From the NCBI RefSeq assembly GCF_035515035.1, contig NZ_DATJCA010000146.1, positions 1 through 10,532 of the forward strand: DNA of 10,532 bases, in the 5' to 3' direction. A program made the position numbers and the translations under genes. This document shows, in pieces, positions 1 to 6,702 of the stretch. The notes below the pieces were generated by a model. That model saw only the letters and a list, made by a program, of their open reading frames with translations. It made no database searches and had not been told where the DNA came from. This DNA comes from Gelidibacter sp035515035. GTDB lineage: Bacteria; Bacteroidota; Bacteroidia; Flavobacteriales; Flavobacteriaceae. Each line of letters begins with the position of its first letter. Positions within the stretch are counted from its first letter, which is position 1.

Positions 1-522
1 AAAACAGAAGACGATGTCAAACTACATCTTGAAGCACTAAAAAAACAACACCATTCCGCCAGGCATTGGTGTTACGCCTATCAGCTAGGAATTCAAGAAA
101 ATCAAATTCAATTTAGGGTCAATGATGATGGAGAACCCAACAATAGCGCCGGAATGCCTATTTATGGACAAATTCAATCCTTTGAAGTGACCAACGTATT
201 GATTGTTGTGGTCCGATATTTTGGAGGTGTGAAATTAGGAGTAGGCGGACTAATATCCGCTTACAAAACAACCGCTCAAATGGCATTAGAGCATTCAAAA
301 ATTGTCACTAAAACCATAGACCAACAAATAGAGCTCAAATTTGAGTACAAGGACATGAATAAAGTGATGCGTGTTATCAAAGAAAAAAACCTTAAAATAG
401 TACGTCAAATTTTAGAATTGACCTGCACCGTTGTTATTTCTGTCCGATTAAAAAATATAAAGAGTGTTTTAGAGGCATTCGAGCCTATTTTCGGAGTGGA
501 ATTAAAAGTTTTGAACGATTAA
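1..522 (+). CDS. YigZ/IMPACT-family protein, 5'-truncated by window edge
   Basis: The reading frame is open from base 1, so the gene begins upstream of the window; 173 codons are visible and roughly the first 30 residues of this ~205-residue family are missing. An ATG at 154 lies inside the conserved domain and is not the true start. Visible UPF0029/IMPACT motifs are a CYAY segment (residues 24-27 of the visible part), NDDGEP (41-46) and the hallmark RYFGGVKLGVGGL (72-84). Residues from about 110 to the end match the DUF1949-type C-terminal domain in position. The family has an RNase-PH/S5-like fold. Eukaryotic IMPACT regulates Gcn1/Gcn2, and YigZ has been tied to nucleic-acid or translation-linked roles, but the bacterial function is not firmly settled. 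The gene converges on the thioesterase gene, and the two stop codons overlap in TTAA at 519-522. Confidence 0.93.
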   Translation, partial: KTEDDVKLHLEALKKQHHSARHWCYAYQLGIQENQIQFRVNDDGEPNNSAGMPIYGQIQSFEVTNVLIVVVRYFGGVKLGVGGLISAYKTTAQMALEHSKIVTKTIDQQIELKFEYKDMNKVMRVIKEKNLKIVRQILELTCTVVISVRLKNIKSVLEAFEPIFGVELKVLND

Positions 523-959
523 TTCCGCAGTTTGTCTAAAAGATATTCTGGACATTTGGTAGGTCTGTTCTTATTTACATCCATAAATACCAAAACGGTA
601 TTTCCCAGTGTCAAAATTTCCCCCAATTCGTTTGTAATTTCATAGTCAAATTCAATGCTTGCAGAAGGCAATTTTACCAACTGAGTCTTTACTTTAATAA
701 GATCATCGTAACCCGCTGGCTTTTTGTATTTTACATTTAGGCTTACCACAGGCAATAAGAGACCTTCGGCTTCCATACTTTTATAGGAAACCCCAAAATT
801 TCTAAGCCACTCTACCCTTCCAACTTCGAAGTATTGGGCGTAGTTTCCGTAATAGACGATACCCATTTGATCGGTTTCGGCATAACGCACTCTAAGTTGT
901 ATTTCGTGGCAATATAAAGGATTTGACATCTTTGTTTGGTTTATTTTTTGTATTTTCAT
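519..959 (-). CDS. YbgC/4HBT-family hotdog acyl-CoA thioesterase
   Basis: This is a single-domain hotdog-fold thioesterase that hydrolyses acyl-CoA or acyl-ACP thioesters in the cytoplasm. The family signature is clear at residues 25-48 (RYAETDQMG, then YYGNYAQYFE and GR). D30 occupies the position of the catalytic Asp of 4-hydroxybenzoyl-CoA thioesterases. The full ORF encodes 146 residues. The conserved domain starts near residue 20, and an in-frame ATG at 929 (residue 11) sits behind an A-rich leader (ACCAAACAAAG) typical of flavobacterial starts, so the real protein may be 136 residues. The gene is divergent from dnaA and overlaps the YigZ-family stop by 4 bases. YbgC belongs to the tol-pal cluster in Proteobacteria, but no tol-pal genes are seen here, so the physiological substrate cannot be assigned. 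Confidence 0.9.
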   Translation of the reverse strand: MKIQKINQTKMSNPLYCHEIQLRVRYAETDQMGIVYYGNYAQYFEVGRVEWLRNFGVSYKSMEAEGLLLPVVSLNVKYKKPAGYDDLIKVKTQLVKLPSASIEFDYEITNELGEILTLGNTVLVFMDVNKNRPTKCPEYLLDKLRN

Positions 960-1017
960 CGCGGATTAAACATGGGGATTTAATTCTGAATATTCAATAG
1001 CAATTGATTTTTTTTTT

Positions 1018-1074
1018 CAGAAATTTGTTCACATATTTGTCTCAGAAATTATTCAAGAGAATACACGAATTTCT
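1018..1074. repeat. Three AGAAATT words in the dnaA upstream region
   Basis: The 161-base space between the thioesterase gene and dnaA contains CAGAAATT at 1018-1025 and again at 1043-1050. The reverse complement AATTTCT lies at 1068-1074, so AGAAATT words start about every 25 bases. The second and third form an inverted pair with a 17-base spacer. A degenerate DnaA-box-like 9-mer, TTGTTCACA (1025-1033), differs from TTATCCACA at two positions. The region also holds a run of 10 T (1008-1017) and one of 8 T (1076-1083). I saw no convincing TTTG/TAnnTTTG promoter pair on either strand. This may be a dnaA control region, but short AT-rich words recur by chance. Confidence 0.35.
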
Positions 1075-1120
1075 CTTTTTTTTGCTAATCTGACTAACAA
1101 CAAAAAATTAACTTATTACA

Positions 1121-2548
1121 ATGGAAGTAACTGCGCAATCGGTTTGGAAAAATTGTCTATCTTTTATAAAAGACAACATCCAACCCCAAGCATATAAAAC
1201 TTGGTTTGAACCTATTACAGCAGTAAAGCTTACTGACAATGCTCTTAGCATCCAAGTGCCTAGTAAATTCTTTTACGAATGGCTTGAAGAGCATTATGTA
1301 AAAATCCTAAAAGTAGCCTTAAATAAAGAGCTTGGTGACCGGGCTAAATTGGTTTATGTCATAAAGATGGAAAACACTTATGGCAACAAACAACCGTTTA
1401 CTGAAAAAATCCCAAGTTCCAACCGAAGTGCAGTAAAATCTCAGGATGTTGATATCCCGTTAAAGAATAAAAATCCGGAATTAAAAAACCCATTTATCAT
1501 TCCTGGAATTAGAAATGTAAAAATCGAGTCGCAACTCAATCCCAATTACAATTTCGAAAATTTCCTTGAAGGAGATTCCAATCGCCTGGCCAGAAACGCC
1601 GGATTGGCAGTTGCGAACAAACCCGGCGGAACCTCTTTTAATCCGTTACTGATTTTTGGTGGTGTTGGTCTTGGTAAAACCCATTTGGCACACGCTATTG
1701 GTATTGACATCAAAGACAAGTACCCTGAGAAAACAGTGCTATATATTTCCGCTGAAAAATTCACCCAGCAGTATATAGATTCAGTTAAAAAGAACAATAG
1801 AAATGATTTTATCCACTTCTATCAAATTATTGACGTTTTGATCATTGATGACGTGCAATTCTTATCAGGTAAAACGGGAACGCAAGATGTGTTCTTCCAT
1901 ATTTTCAACCACTTACACCAAAATGGCAAACAAGTCATTTTAACAAGTGATAAAGCGCCTGTAGATATGCAGGATATTGAGCAACGCTTGTTATCTCGAT
2001 TCAAATGGGGACTTTCAGCGGAATTGCAAAGTCCAGATTTTGAAACACGCGTGTCCATTTTAAAGAACAAATTGTATCGTGATGGCGTGGAAATGCCGGA
2101 TGACATTATTGAATATGTTGCCAAGCATATTAAAACAAACGTCAGGGAACTTGAAGGCGCCATTATCTCTTTGATAGCACAATCTTCTTTCAATAAGAAA
2201 GAGATTACCATTAGTCTAGCTAAGGAAATTGTTGAAAAGTTTGTCAAAAATACCAAGCGTGAGGTCTCCATCGATTATATTCAAAAAGTCGTTTCAGATT
2301 ACTTCCAAATGGACGTTGACACCCTTCAATCCAAAACAAGAAAACGACATATTGTACAGGCGAGACAATTAGCTATGTTTTTTGCCAAAAAATACACAAA
2401 AGCATCTTTGGCCAGCATTGGATCTCAAATTGGCAAACGTGACCATGCCACTGTACTACATGCTTGTAAAACTGTTGACAACCTCTCTTCAACTGATAAA
2501 CAATTCAGAAAATATGTTGAGGACATTTCCAAGAAATTAGCGCTCTAA
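1121..2548 (+). CDS. dnaA: Chromosomal replication initiator protein DnaA
   Basis: DnaA is an AAA+ ATPase that binds DnaA boxes at oriC, melts the origin and helps load the DnaB helicase. All four domains are visible in 475 residues, a normal length. Domain I is at about 5-80 (with the WFEP segment at 28-31), followed by a poorly conserved linker at about 85-135. The AAA+ core has Walker A GGVGLGKT (180-187, K186), Walker B with D243 and D244, sensor 1 ILTSD (273-277), the box VII arginine finger R293 (LLSRF) and sensor 2 R342 (NVRELEGA). Domain IV, which binds DNA, has the basic KTRKRH loop (405-410) and the signature GKRDHATVLHA (438-448). The ATG at 1121 follows an A-rich leader without a Shine-Dalgarno sequence. 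The gene is intact, with no unusual residues in the motifs. Confidence 0.99.
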   Translation: MEVTAQSVWKNCLSFIKDNIQPQAYKTWFEPITAVKLTDNALSIQVPSKFFYEWLEEHYVKILKVALNKELGDRAKLVYVIKMENTYGNKQPFTEKIPSSNRSAVKSQDVDIPLKNKNPELKNPFIIPGIRNVKIESQLNPNYNFENFLEGDSNRLARNAGLAVANKPGGTSFNPLLIFGGVGLGKTHLAHAIGIDIKDKYPEKTVLYISAEKFTQQYIDSVKKNNRNDFIHFYQIIDVLIIDDVQFLSGKTGTQDVFFHIFNHLHQNGKQVILTSDKAPVDMQDIEQRLLSRFKWGLSAELQSPDFETRVSILKNKLYRDGVEMPDDIIEYVAKHIKTNVRELEGAIISLIAQSSFNKKEITISLAKEIVEKFVKNTKREVSIDYIQKVVSDYFQMDVDTLQSKTRKRHIVQARQLAMFFAKKYTKASLASIGSQIGKRDHATVLHACKTVDNLSSTDKQFRKYVEDISKKLAL

Positions 2549-2672
2549 GACTAGTATTCGAATTGATGGTCCATAATTTCTGAACCAACTATCCAGATTA
2601 AAGGAAATTTGATTGATAATTATGTTATTCTCTCTTAATGGGAATAGAGTAAACAAAAAAACACAACATATA

Positions 2673-3128
2673 ATGACAAGAATTTTAATGGTTTGTTTGG
2701 GAAATATCTGCAGATCACCATTAGCACATGGCATTCTTGAATCCAAACTGCCTGCCGACAAATTTATAGTGGACTCTGCCGGAACTGGAGATTACCATAT
2801 AGGCAAAGCACCTGACCATCGTTCCATTGCCACTGCCAAAGCGAAGGGTCTAGATATTTCAAATCAAAAATGCAGACAGTTTGATGTCTCAGATTTCGAT
2901 AATTTTGACATTATTTATGTCATGGATCAATCCAACTATGAAGATGTTGTAAAGTTGGCAAGAGATAAAGAGGATATTGCCAAGGTAAAACTGATTCTAC
3001 AGAATTCTCAATCATCCACACTGAAAGAAGTTCCAGATCCTTATTGGGGGAATGCACAGGATTTTGAGGAGGTATACAATCTATTAGATGATGCTTGCGA
3101 AAAAATAGCGATACATTTAAATCGTTAA
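2673..3128 (+). CDS. Low-molecular-weight protein-tyrosine phosphatase
   Basis: This cytoplasmic phosphatase (LMW-PTP, arsenate-reductase-like fold) hydrolyses phosphotyrosine through a phosphocysteine intermediate. The catalytic P-loop C(X)5R is at residues 8-14 (C8, R14, followed by S15), and the general-acid motif DPYW is at 122-125 (D122). The length of 151 residues is normal. I chose the ATG at 2673 because the P-loop normally lies within the first 10-15 residues and because the leader here is A-rich (aaacaaaaaaacacaac). The frame is open to an ATG at 2613, but the extra 20 residues would be atypical. The gene lies 124 bases after dnaA on the same strand. In Gram-negative bacteria these enzymes often oppose BY-kinases of exopolysaccharide export, but no such kinase lies in this window. 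Confidence 0.95.
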   Translation: MTRILMVCLGNICRSPLAHGILESKLPADKFIVDSAGTGDYHIGKAPDHRSIATAKAKGLDISNQKCRQFDVSDFDNFDIIYVMDQSNYEDVVKLARDKEDIAKVKLILQNSQSSTLKEVPDPYWGNAQDFEEVYNLLDDACEKIAIHLNR

Positions 3129-3258
3129 CAGTTTCAAGAGGTCTTAATATTTTAGTAGATTTATTGGAAATATCCATTTTTCAATTGTCTCGCAAGCTAA
3201 TCAAGGAGATATTAAATAGTATCTGTCTTATAACAACTCGAAAATTCATTAAAAACTA

Positions 3259-3975
3259 ATGACAAACAACTTTGGCAAACTCTATTTAATTCCTACTGAT
3301 TTAGGTGATGGCCCGGTTTGGGAAGTTTTGCCTACCTCTATAAAGGAAATAATAGATTTCACGGACGACTATATTGTTGAAAATGAAAAATCTGCAAGGC
3401 GTTTCATTAAAAAGACACATCCCCAAAAATCGCAACCAGCATTAAAGTTAAAAATTCTAAATAAGTTTACTGAAACATCTGAAAAACTATCATTTTTAAA
3501 TGCTTGTAAAGAGGGGAAATCAATGGGATTACTGTCGGAGGCGGGATGTCCTGCTATTGCCGATCCCGGATCGGATATTGTCAAACTGGCACATGAGAAC
3601 AATATCCAAGTGGTGCCTTTAGTTGGTCCATCATCCATTATTATGGCATTAATGGGCTCGGGCATGAACGGGCAAAGTTTTGCATTTAATGGGTATTTAC
3701 CCATCGAAAAAAACGATCGGAAAACTGAATTGAAGCGGTTGGAGAAGCTATCCAGCGACCACAACCAAAGTCAATTATTTATTGAAACACCCTATCGGAA
3801 CAATAAAATGTTGGAAGACTTATGTGTGACCCTACATCCACAGACCAGACTTTGTGTGGCTTGCGACCTCACTTTATCTTCAGAATACATAAAAACATAT
3901 AGTGTTAACGACTGGAAGCACATAAAGGTAGACTTACACAAACGTCCTGCCATTTTCATCATTCACAAGGACTGA
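3259..3975 (+). CDS. RsmI-like SAM-dependent methyltransferase (tetrapyrrole-methylase fold)
   Basis: The 238-residue protein has the two-lobed tetrapyrrole methylase fold of COG0313, the family of RsmI, which 2'-O-methylates C1402 of 16S rRNA. Corresponding motifs are KLYLIPTDLGD (7-17), GLLSEAGCPAIADPG (90-104), VPLVGPSS (119-126) with SGMNG (134-138), FNGYLP (143-148) and ETPYRN (176-181). It differs from true RsmI in key places. The usual EDTRHT segment is replaced by ENEKSARR (41-48), SDAGTP is replaced by SEAGCP, and the C-terminal helical extension of RsmI (~280 residues in total) is absent. Bacteroidota commonly carry such a short paralogue. The SAM-binding fold is secure, but the substrate is inferred and may not be C1402. 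Its TGA stop directly abuts the convergent lysozyme-like gene. Confidence 0.88.
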   Translation: MTNNFGKLYLIPTDLGDGPVWEVLPTSIKEIIDFTDDYIVENEKSARRFIKKTHPQKSQPALKLKILNKFTETSEKLSFLNACKEGKSMGLLSEAGCPAIADPGSDIVKLAHENNIQVVPLVGPSSIIMALMGSGMNGQSFAFNGYLPIEKNDRKTELKRLEKLSSDHNQSQLFIETPYRNNKMLEDLCVTLHPQTRLCVACDLTLSSEYIKTYSVNDWKHIKVDLHKRPAIFIIHKD

Positions 3976-4644
3976 TTACAAGTTGGCTTTTGCTTTTTGG
4001 TTTGGCTTTATAAAGGAGGTATCGTATCCTGAAAACTGTTTCATATAATATGATATGGATGTTCCATAGGCATCAGAAAGATTATATCCACCTCGGCTTC
4101 TTAAAAATTTCTTGACATTCCCAGGACCGGCCAAATGAGCAGCGGCTAGAATACCTGATTCGGTAACCGTGGTGCCATGTATCTCCATACCTACAAACCG
4201 TGCAATATCTTTTCTTAAGATCCACTTATTGCGTTCAGAATTGGCTAAAAATGCTTTTTCCTGCAATTCTGGAGTGTATAAAAAATATTCAGGATTGTAA
4301 ACGCCAAGTAATTTTAATGTTTCGGCTCCAAATTGATACTTTCCTAAATATCCCAAATCATTGACCGTAAAATAATTCCCTCTTGATTCTTTAAAAGCCA
4401 ATGCTTCTTTGAAACCTAAGTAGGACTTCCCTAAATATGGGAAAAACTTATTGTAATTGGTGTGTTGGGATGTTTCTCCATATGTGGTAGAAAGTGCGAG
4501 ATCCTCTGTTACTGTGTAATTCATCTCTAATCCTTCAGTCGAAAAATTGGTCATATCAACAGTCGTTTTTGGAAAAAGCGTCGTGATTAAAATGACACAA
4601 ATTGCAAAAGGGATAACAAAATAATTAGTGATCTTTTTTAACAT
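3976..4644 (-). CDS. Secreted lysozyme-fold (putative peptidoglycan-cleaving) protein
   Basis: The 222-residue protein starts with KK and a hydrophobic helix (about residues 9-25), consistent with a signal peptide or inner-membrane anchor, so it acts in the periplasm. A variable linker (about 28-70) leads into a globular domain at 75-210. It contains FKESRGNY (84-91), GYLGKYQFG (98-106) and AAAHLAGPGNV (167-177). The arrangement of a Glu-Ser followed by a glycine-rich G-x-YQF-x-x-x-TL block resembles lysozyme-like transglycosylases, where the first Glu is catalytic. E86 is the best candidate and E80 an alternative. It is not a canonical SLT domain: the usual GLMQ is GKYQF. No LysM repeat is present, although similar proteins are often labelled LysM. 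It lies after a cell-wall operon but has its own promoter at 4701-4731. Confidence 0.7.
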   Translation of the reverse strand: MLKKITNYFVIPFAICVILITTLFPKTTVDMTNFSTEGLEMNYTVTEDLALSTTYGETSQHTNYNKFFPYLGKSYLGFKEALAFKESRGNYFTVNDLGYLGKYQFGAETLKLLGVYNPEYFLYTPELQEKAFLANSERNKWILRKDIARFVGMEIHGTTVTESGILAAAHLAGPGNVKKFLRSRGGYNLSDAYGTSISYYMKQFSGYDTSFIKPNQKAKANL

Positions 4645-4700
4645 AATTCCTAATCTTTGTAAAGCCTTTTCTATTTTTAGCAGACTTAAATTTCAGCGTG

Positions 4701-4731
4701 CAAAGGTATGACTTTATATTAAACCCTCAAA
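4701..4731 (-). promoter_or_regulatory. Bacteroidota-type promoter for the lysozyme-like gene
   Basis: On the minus strand, -33 TTTG (4731-4728) is separated by exactly 19 bases from -7 TACCTTTG (4708-4701), and the next two bases are CA. This fits the Bacteroidota primary sigma consensus TTTG-N19-TAnnTTTG. Transcription would start near 4695, giving a leader of about 50 bases before the ATG at 4644. It is the best promoter match in the window. It shows that the downstream gene can be transcribed independently of the mltG operon. Confidence 0.8.
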
Positions 4732-4732
4732 A

Positions 4733-4744
4733 TTAATCGATTAA
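4733..4744. promoter_or_regulatory. 12-base palindrome abutting the -33 box, possible operator
   Basis: TTAATCGATTAA is a perfect 12-base palindrome. It ends one base upstream of the -33 element of the lysozyme-like gene promoter and lies just past the DUF2279 stop codon. Its position suits a dimeric regulator acting on that promoter. It lacks a T tract and has a weak AT stem, so it is unlikely to be a terminator. The binding function is inferred from position only. Confidence 0.35.
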
Positions 4745-4749
4745 GGTCT

Positions 4750-5655
4750 CTAAAAGTAGATACCGTGGAGCTTTATGCCATTTTTATCGGTAAACTCCAC
4801 AGTTGGAAAAGGCACCTTAATTACGTTCAAAACATCAAAAACGGATTTCAGGATAGGCGATTTTGTTTCTATCCTTGACAAATCTACGTCTAAACTCAAA
4901 TAGAACTGCCGTTTTCTGTTATTGTTAGCAACAAAATTGTTAACAGACTCATTATAAGCAAATATCATGCCGTCCGCACTGTAACCTAATGCAAGATTCA
5001 AACATTTAGGAATATGATCATTATTAAAGAAGGAATGGATATTAAAACTTAACCAATAAGTTTGTCCGTTATAATCCTTCAAAAGCTCTTCAGAAAATCC
5101 GTTACCCAACTTCTCAGGACTTATTTGAGCATATTTAGTTTGATGAAAAGAAAATTTCAAGGTCATGCGTTGCTCTTCCCAAAGCAGTTCTTGAGCTATA
5201 TAAATTCCGGTGCCCGCACCATTGGCCATTACATCTCCCCAAGAAAAACCCCATTCCTTACTAAAACCATCCAAAATTTCAACAGCGGTTAAAAATGTGA
5301 AGCCTAATGTTGAACCGTACAGCAATTGTTCTTTTTTACTGGCACCACTCCAATTTAAAACGTTTGCCCCTAACCTTCCCAATTGGTACGATGAGAAAAC
5401 GTGGCCCATTTTGTCCATCTGTAGCCACTCCTCATTATCGTTTATGGTGTGAAAATTTGAACGCTCAAAATCAGCATACCACAATTGATCAAGCGCTAGT
5501 AACGTCAGGCCTCCAATTGCTACTTCTGAAATATATACAGCAGTTCTTCTATGTGTATTGAGTGTATCACTTGGCGTGAGAAACCTATCGAGTTTGGATT
5601 GAGAAAAAGAATTTGTGGTAAGAAGTAAAATTAAAATAAATTTTAATCTTGACAT
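4750..5655 (-). CDS. DUF2279 membrane protein with VanZ-like motif pattern
   Basis: The 301-residue protein begins with a signal peptide (LKFILILLL core, likely cleaved near residues 18-20, SFSQS). Four hydrophobic segments follow at about 40-60, 85-100, 110-128 and 142-158. Conserved-looking polar residues sit in or beside them: DK and H (D81, K82, H85), E126, D129, D141 and N145 with G148. The C-terminal half (165-301) looks beta-rich, with alternating hydrophobic strands, and ends in Phe. This fits DUF2279, a predicted periplasmic or lipoprotein family of unknown function in Bacteroidota; no lipobox Cys is seen in the first 20 residues. The gene starts 3 bases after the mltG stop, so the two are co-transcribed and probably translationally coupled, which points to a cell-envelope role. 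No function can be assigned with confidence. Confidence 0.78.
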   Translation of the reverse strand: MSRLKFILILLLTTNSFSQSKLDRFLTPSDTLNTHRRTAVYISEVAIGGLTLLALDQLWYADFERSNFHTINDNEEWLQMDKMGHVFSSYQLGRLGANVLNWSGASKKEQLLYGSTLGFTFLTAVEILDGFSKEWGFSWGDVMANGAGTGIYIAQELLWEEQRMTLKFSFHQTKYAQISPEKLGNGFSEELLKDYNGQTYWLSFNIHSFFNNDHIPKCLNLALGYSADGMIFAYNESVNNFVANNNRKRQFYLSLDVDLSRIETKSPILKSVFDVLNVIKVPFPTVEFTDKNGIKLHGIYF

Positions 5656-5658
5656 GAT

Positions 5659-6702
5659 TTATCTATTTACCCCTTGCTGATTAATCCAACGTATATATTC
5701 TTGCCTGTTGAAATTGTGCTGTGCCAAGGTCTTAGCGAACTTGTGATATCCAAAATTCTTGACGTCTGCCACAAAATAAAAATAATCATGTTTCTCATGG
5801 TTTAGAACAGCATCTATAGAAGTGATATCTGGCATTGTGATTAAACCTGGCGGCAATCCGGTGTATTTATAGGTGTTATAAGGAGAATCAATCTCTAAAT
5901 CTTTATAGAGGACCCGTTTGATGATCTGGTCAAAATTGCCGGAAGTGAGTTTAATGGCGTATATGACCGTTGGATCTGCCTGTAATGGCATTCCTACCTT
6001 TAAGCGATTCATGTAAACCCCAGCAACTCTTTTCCGCTCATCCACTTTAGCGGTTTCCTTTTGAACAATGGATGCCATGGTCATGACTTCATCTGGAGTT
6101 AAATTAAGCGCTTTAGCTTTCGCTAAACGCTCCTCGTTCCAAAATCGGTTGTATTCCTTAAGCATGCGCTCTCTGAACTGCTCCGCAGAGGTGTTCCAAA
6201 AAAACTGGTAGCTATTTGGAATATACATCCCTAAAGCTGTTTGGGTTGAAAAATTATTCGCCTTTAAAAATTCGGGAGAGGACATGACAGAATACAATTC
6301 CAAACTGTCCGCTTCAATTTGTGTTGAAACCCGACCCGCCAAACGCTTCAAGGATTCTTGATTGTTAAATGACAGTTTCACTTGGATATTATTGCTCCTT
6401 ATGGAATTAATAATGTCATTGTTATTCATTCCTTTCTTAATGGCATACTTACCCGCTTTGATATTGGTTTTATATTTTTTACGTTCTGCTAGGGCATCAA
6501 ATTTGTCCATATCCTTTAACAAGGGTTCCAATTCAGCCCTAACATCTTGATAAGAGGCGTTGGTTGGAATGTACACATAGGCAACATCATTATTAAATGC
6601 CGTGTTGGAAACGAACATGGTTTGATAAATCGTGTAAGCTATGAAGGCTGCTACTACTAAACCAATGAGTACAATGGCAACGAGAATTTTTCTTATATAC
6701 AT
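5659..6702 (-). CDS. mltG: Endolytic murein transglycosylase MltG (YceG-like)
   Basis: MltG cleaves nascent peptidoglycan strands in the periplasm and is thought to set glycan chain length by terminating synthesis. The 347-residue protein has one N-terminal membrane anchor (about 5-27), a LysM-like region (about 40-110) and the YceG catalytic domain. The catalytic Glu is E216 in SIVQKET (211-217), equivalent to E218 of Escherichia coli MltG. Other conserved blocks are YIPNSYQF (160-167), MPLQADPTVIYA (238-249), SPYNTY (273-278), GLPPGLI (282-288) and the terminal YHKFAKTLAQHN (319-330). Length is normal. The ATG overlaps the stop of the upstream GNAT gene in a TAATG, and DUF2279 follows after 3 bases. 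The operon with dapF links precursor synthesis to strand termination. Confidence 0.97.
   Translation of the reverse strand: MYIRKILVAIVLIGLVVAAFIAYTIYQTMFVSNTAFNNDVAYVYIPTNASYQDVRAELEPLLKDMDKFDALAERKKYKTNIKAGKYAIKKGMNNNDIINSIRSNNIQVKLSFNNQESLKRLAGRVSTQIEADSLELYSVMSSPEFLKANNFSTQTALGMYIPNSYQFFWNTSAEQFRERMLKEYNRFWNEERLAKAKALNLTPDEVMTMASIVQKETAKVDERKRVAGVYMNRLKVGMPLQADPTVIYAIKLTSGNFDQIIKRVLYKDLEIDSPYNTYKYTGLPPGLITMPDITSIDAVLNHEKHDYFYFVADVKNFGYHKFAKTLAQHNFNRQEYIRWINQQGVNR

Noticed and set aside
960..1120. Possible oriC next to dnaA
   Set aside because: There is only one degenerate DnaA-box-like site and no cluster of TTATCCACA-type boxes or long unwinding element in the 161 bases. The spacer after dnaA also lacks boxes.
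1822..2271. 149-codon open frame antisense to dnaA
   Set aside because: It lies wholly inside the conserved AAA+ coding sequence, has no recognisable domain and its composition is that of a reverse-frame shadow.
2613..2672. 20-residue N-terminal extension of the tyrosine phosphatase
   Set aside because: The catalytic P-loop would be displaced from its usual place near the N terminus, and the ATG at 2673 has a better A-rich leader.
3369..3764. 131-codon open frame antisense to the methyltransferase gene
   Set aside because: It is fully contained in a well-supported gene and shows no family motif or independent start context.
4733..4744. TTAATCGATTAA as terminator of the mltG operon
   Set aside because: The stem is short and AT-rich with no loop and no T tract downstream on the minus strand.
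5062..5561. Three overlapping plus-strand open frames inside the DUF2279 gene
   Set aside because: They overlap each other in different frames and lie opposite a signal-peptide-bearing gene in a tight operon, so they are shadows.
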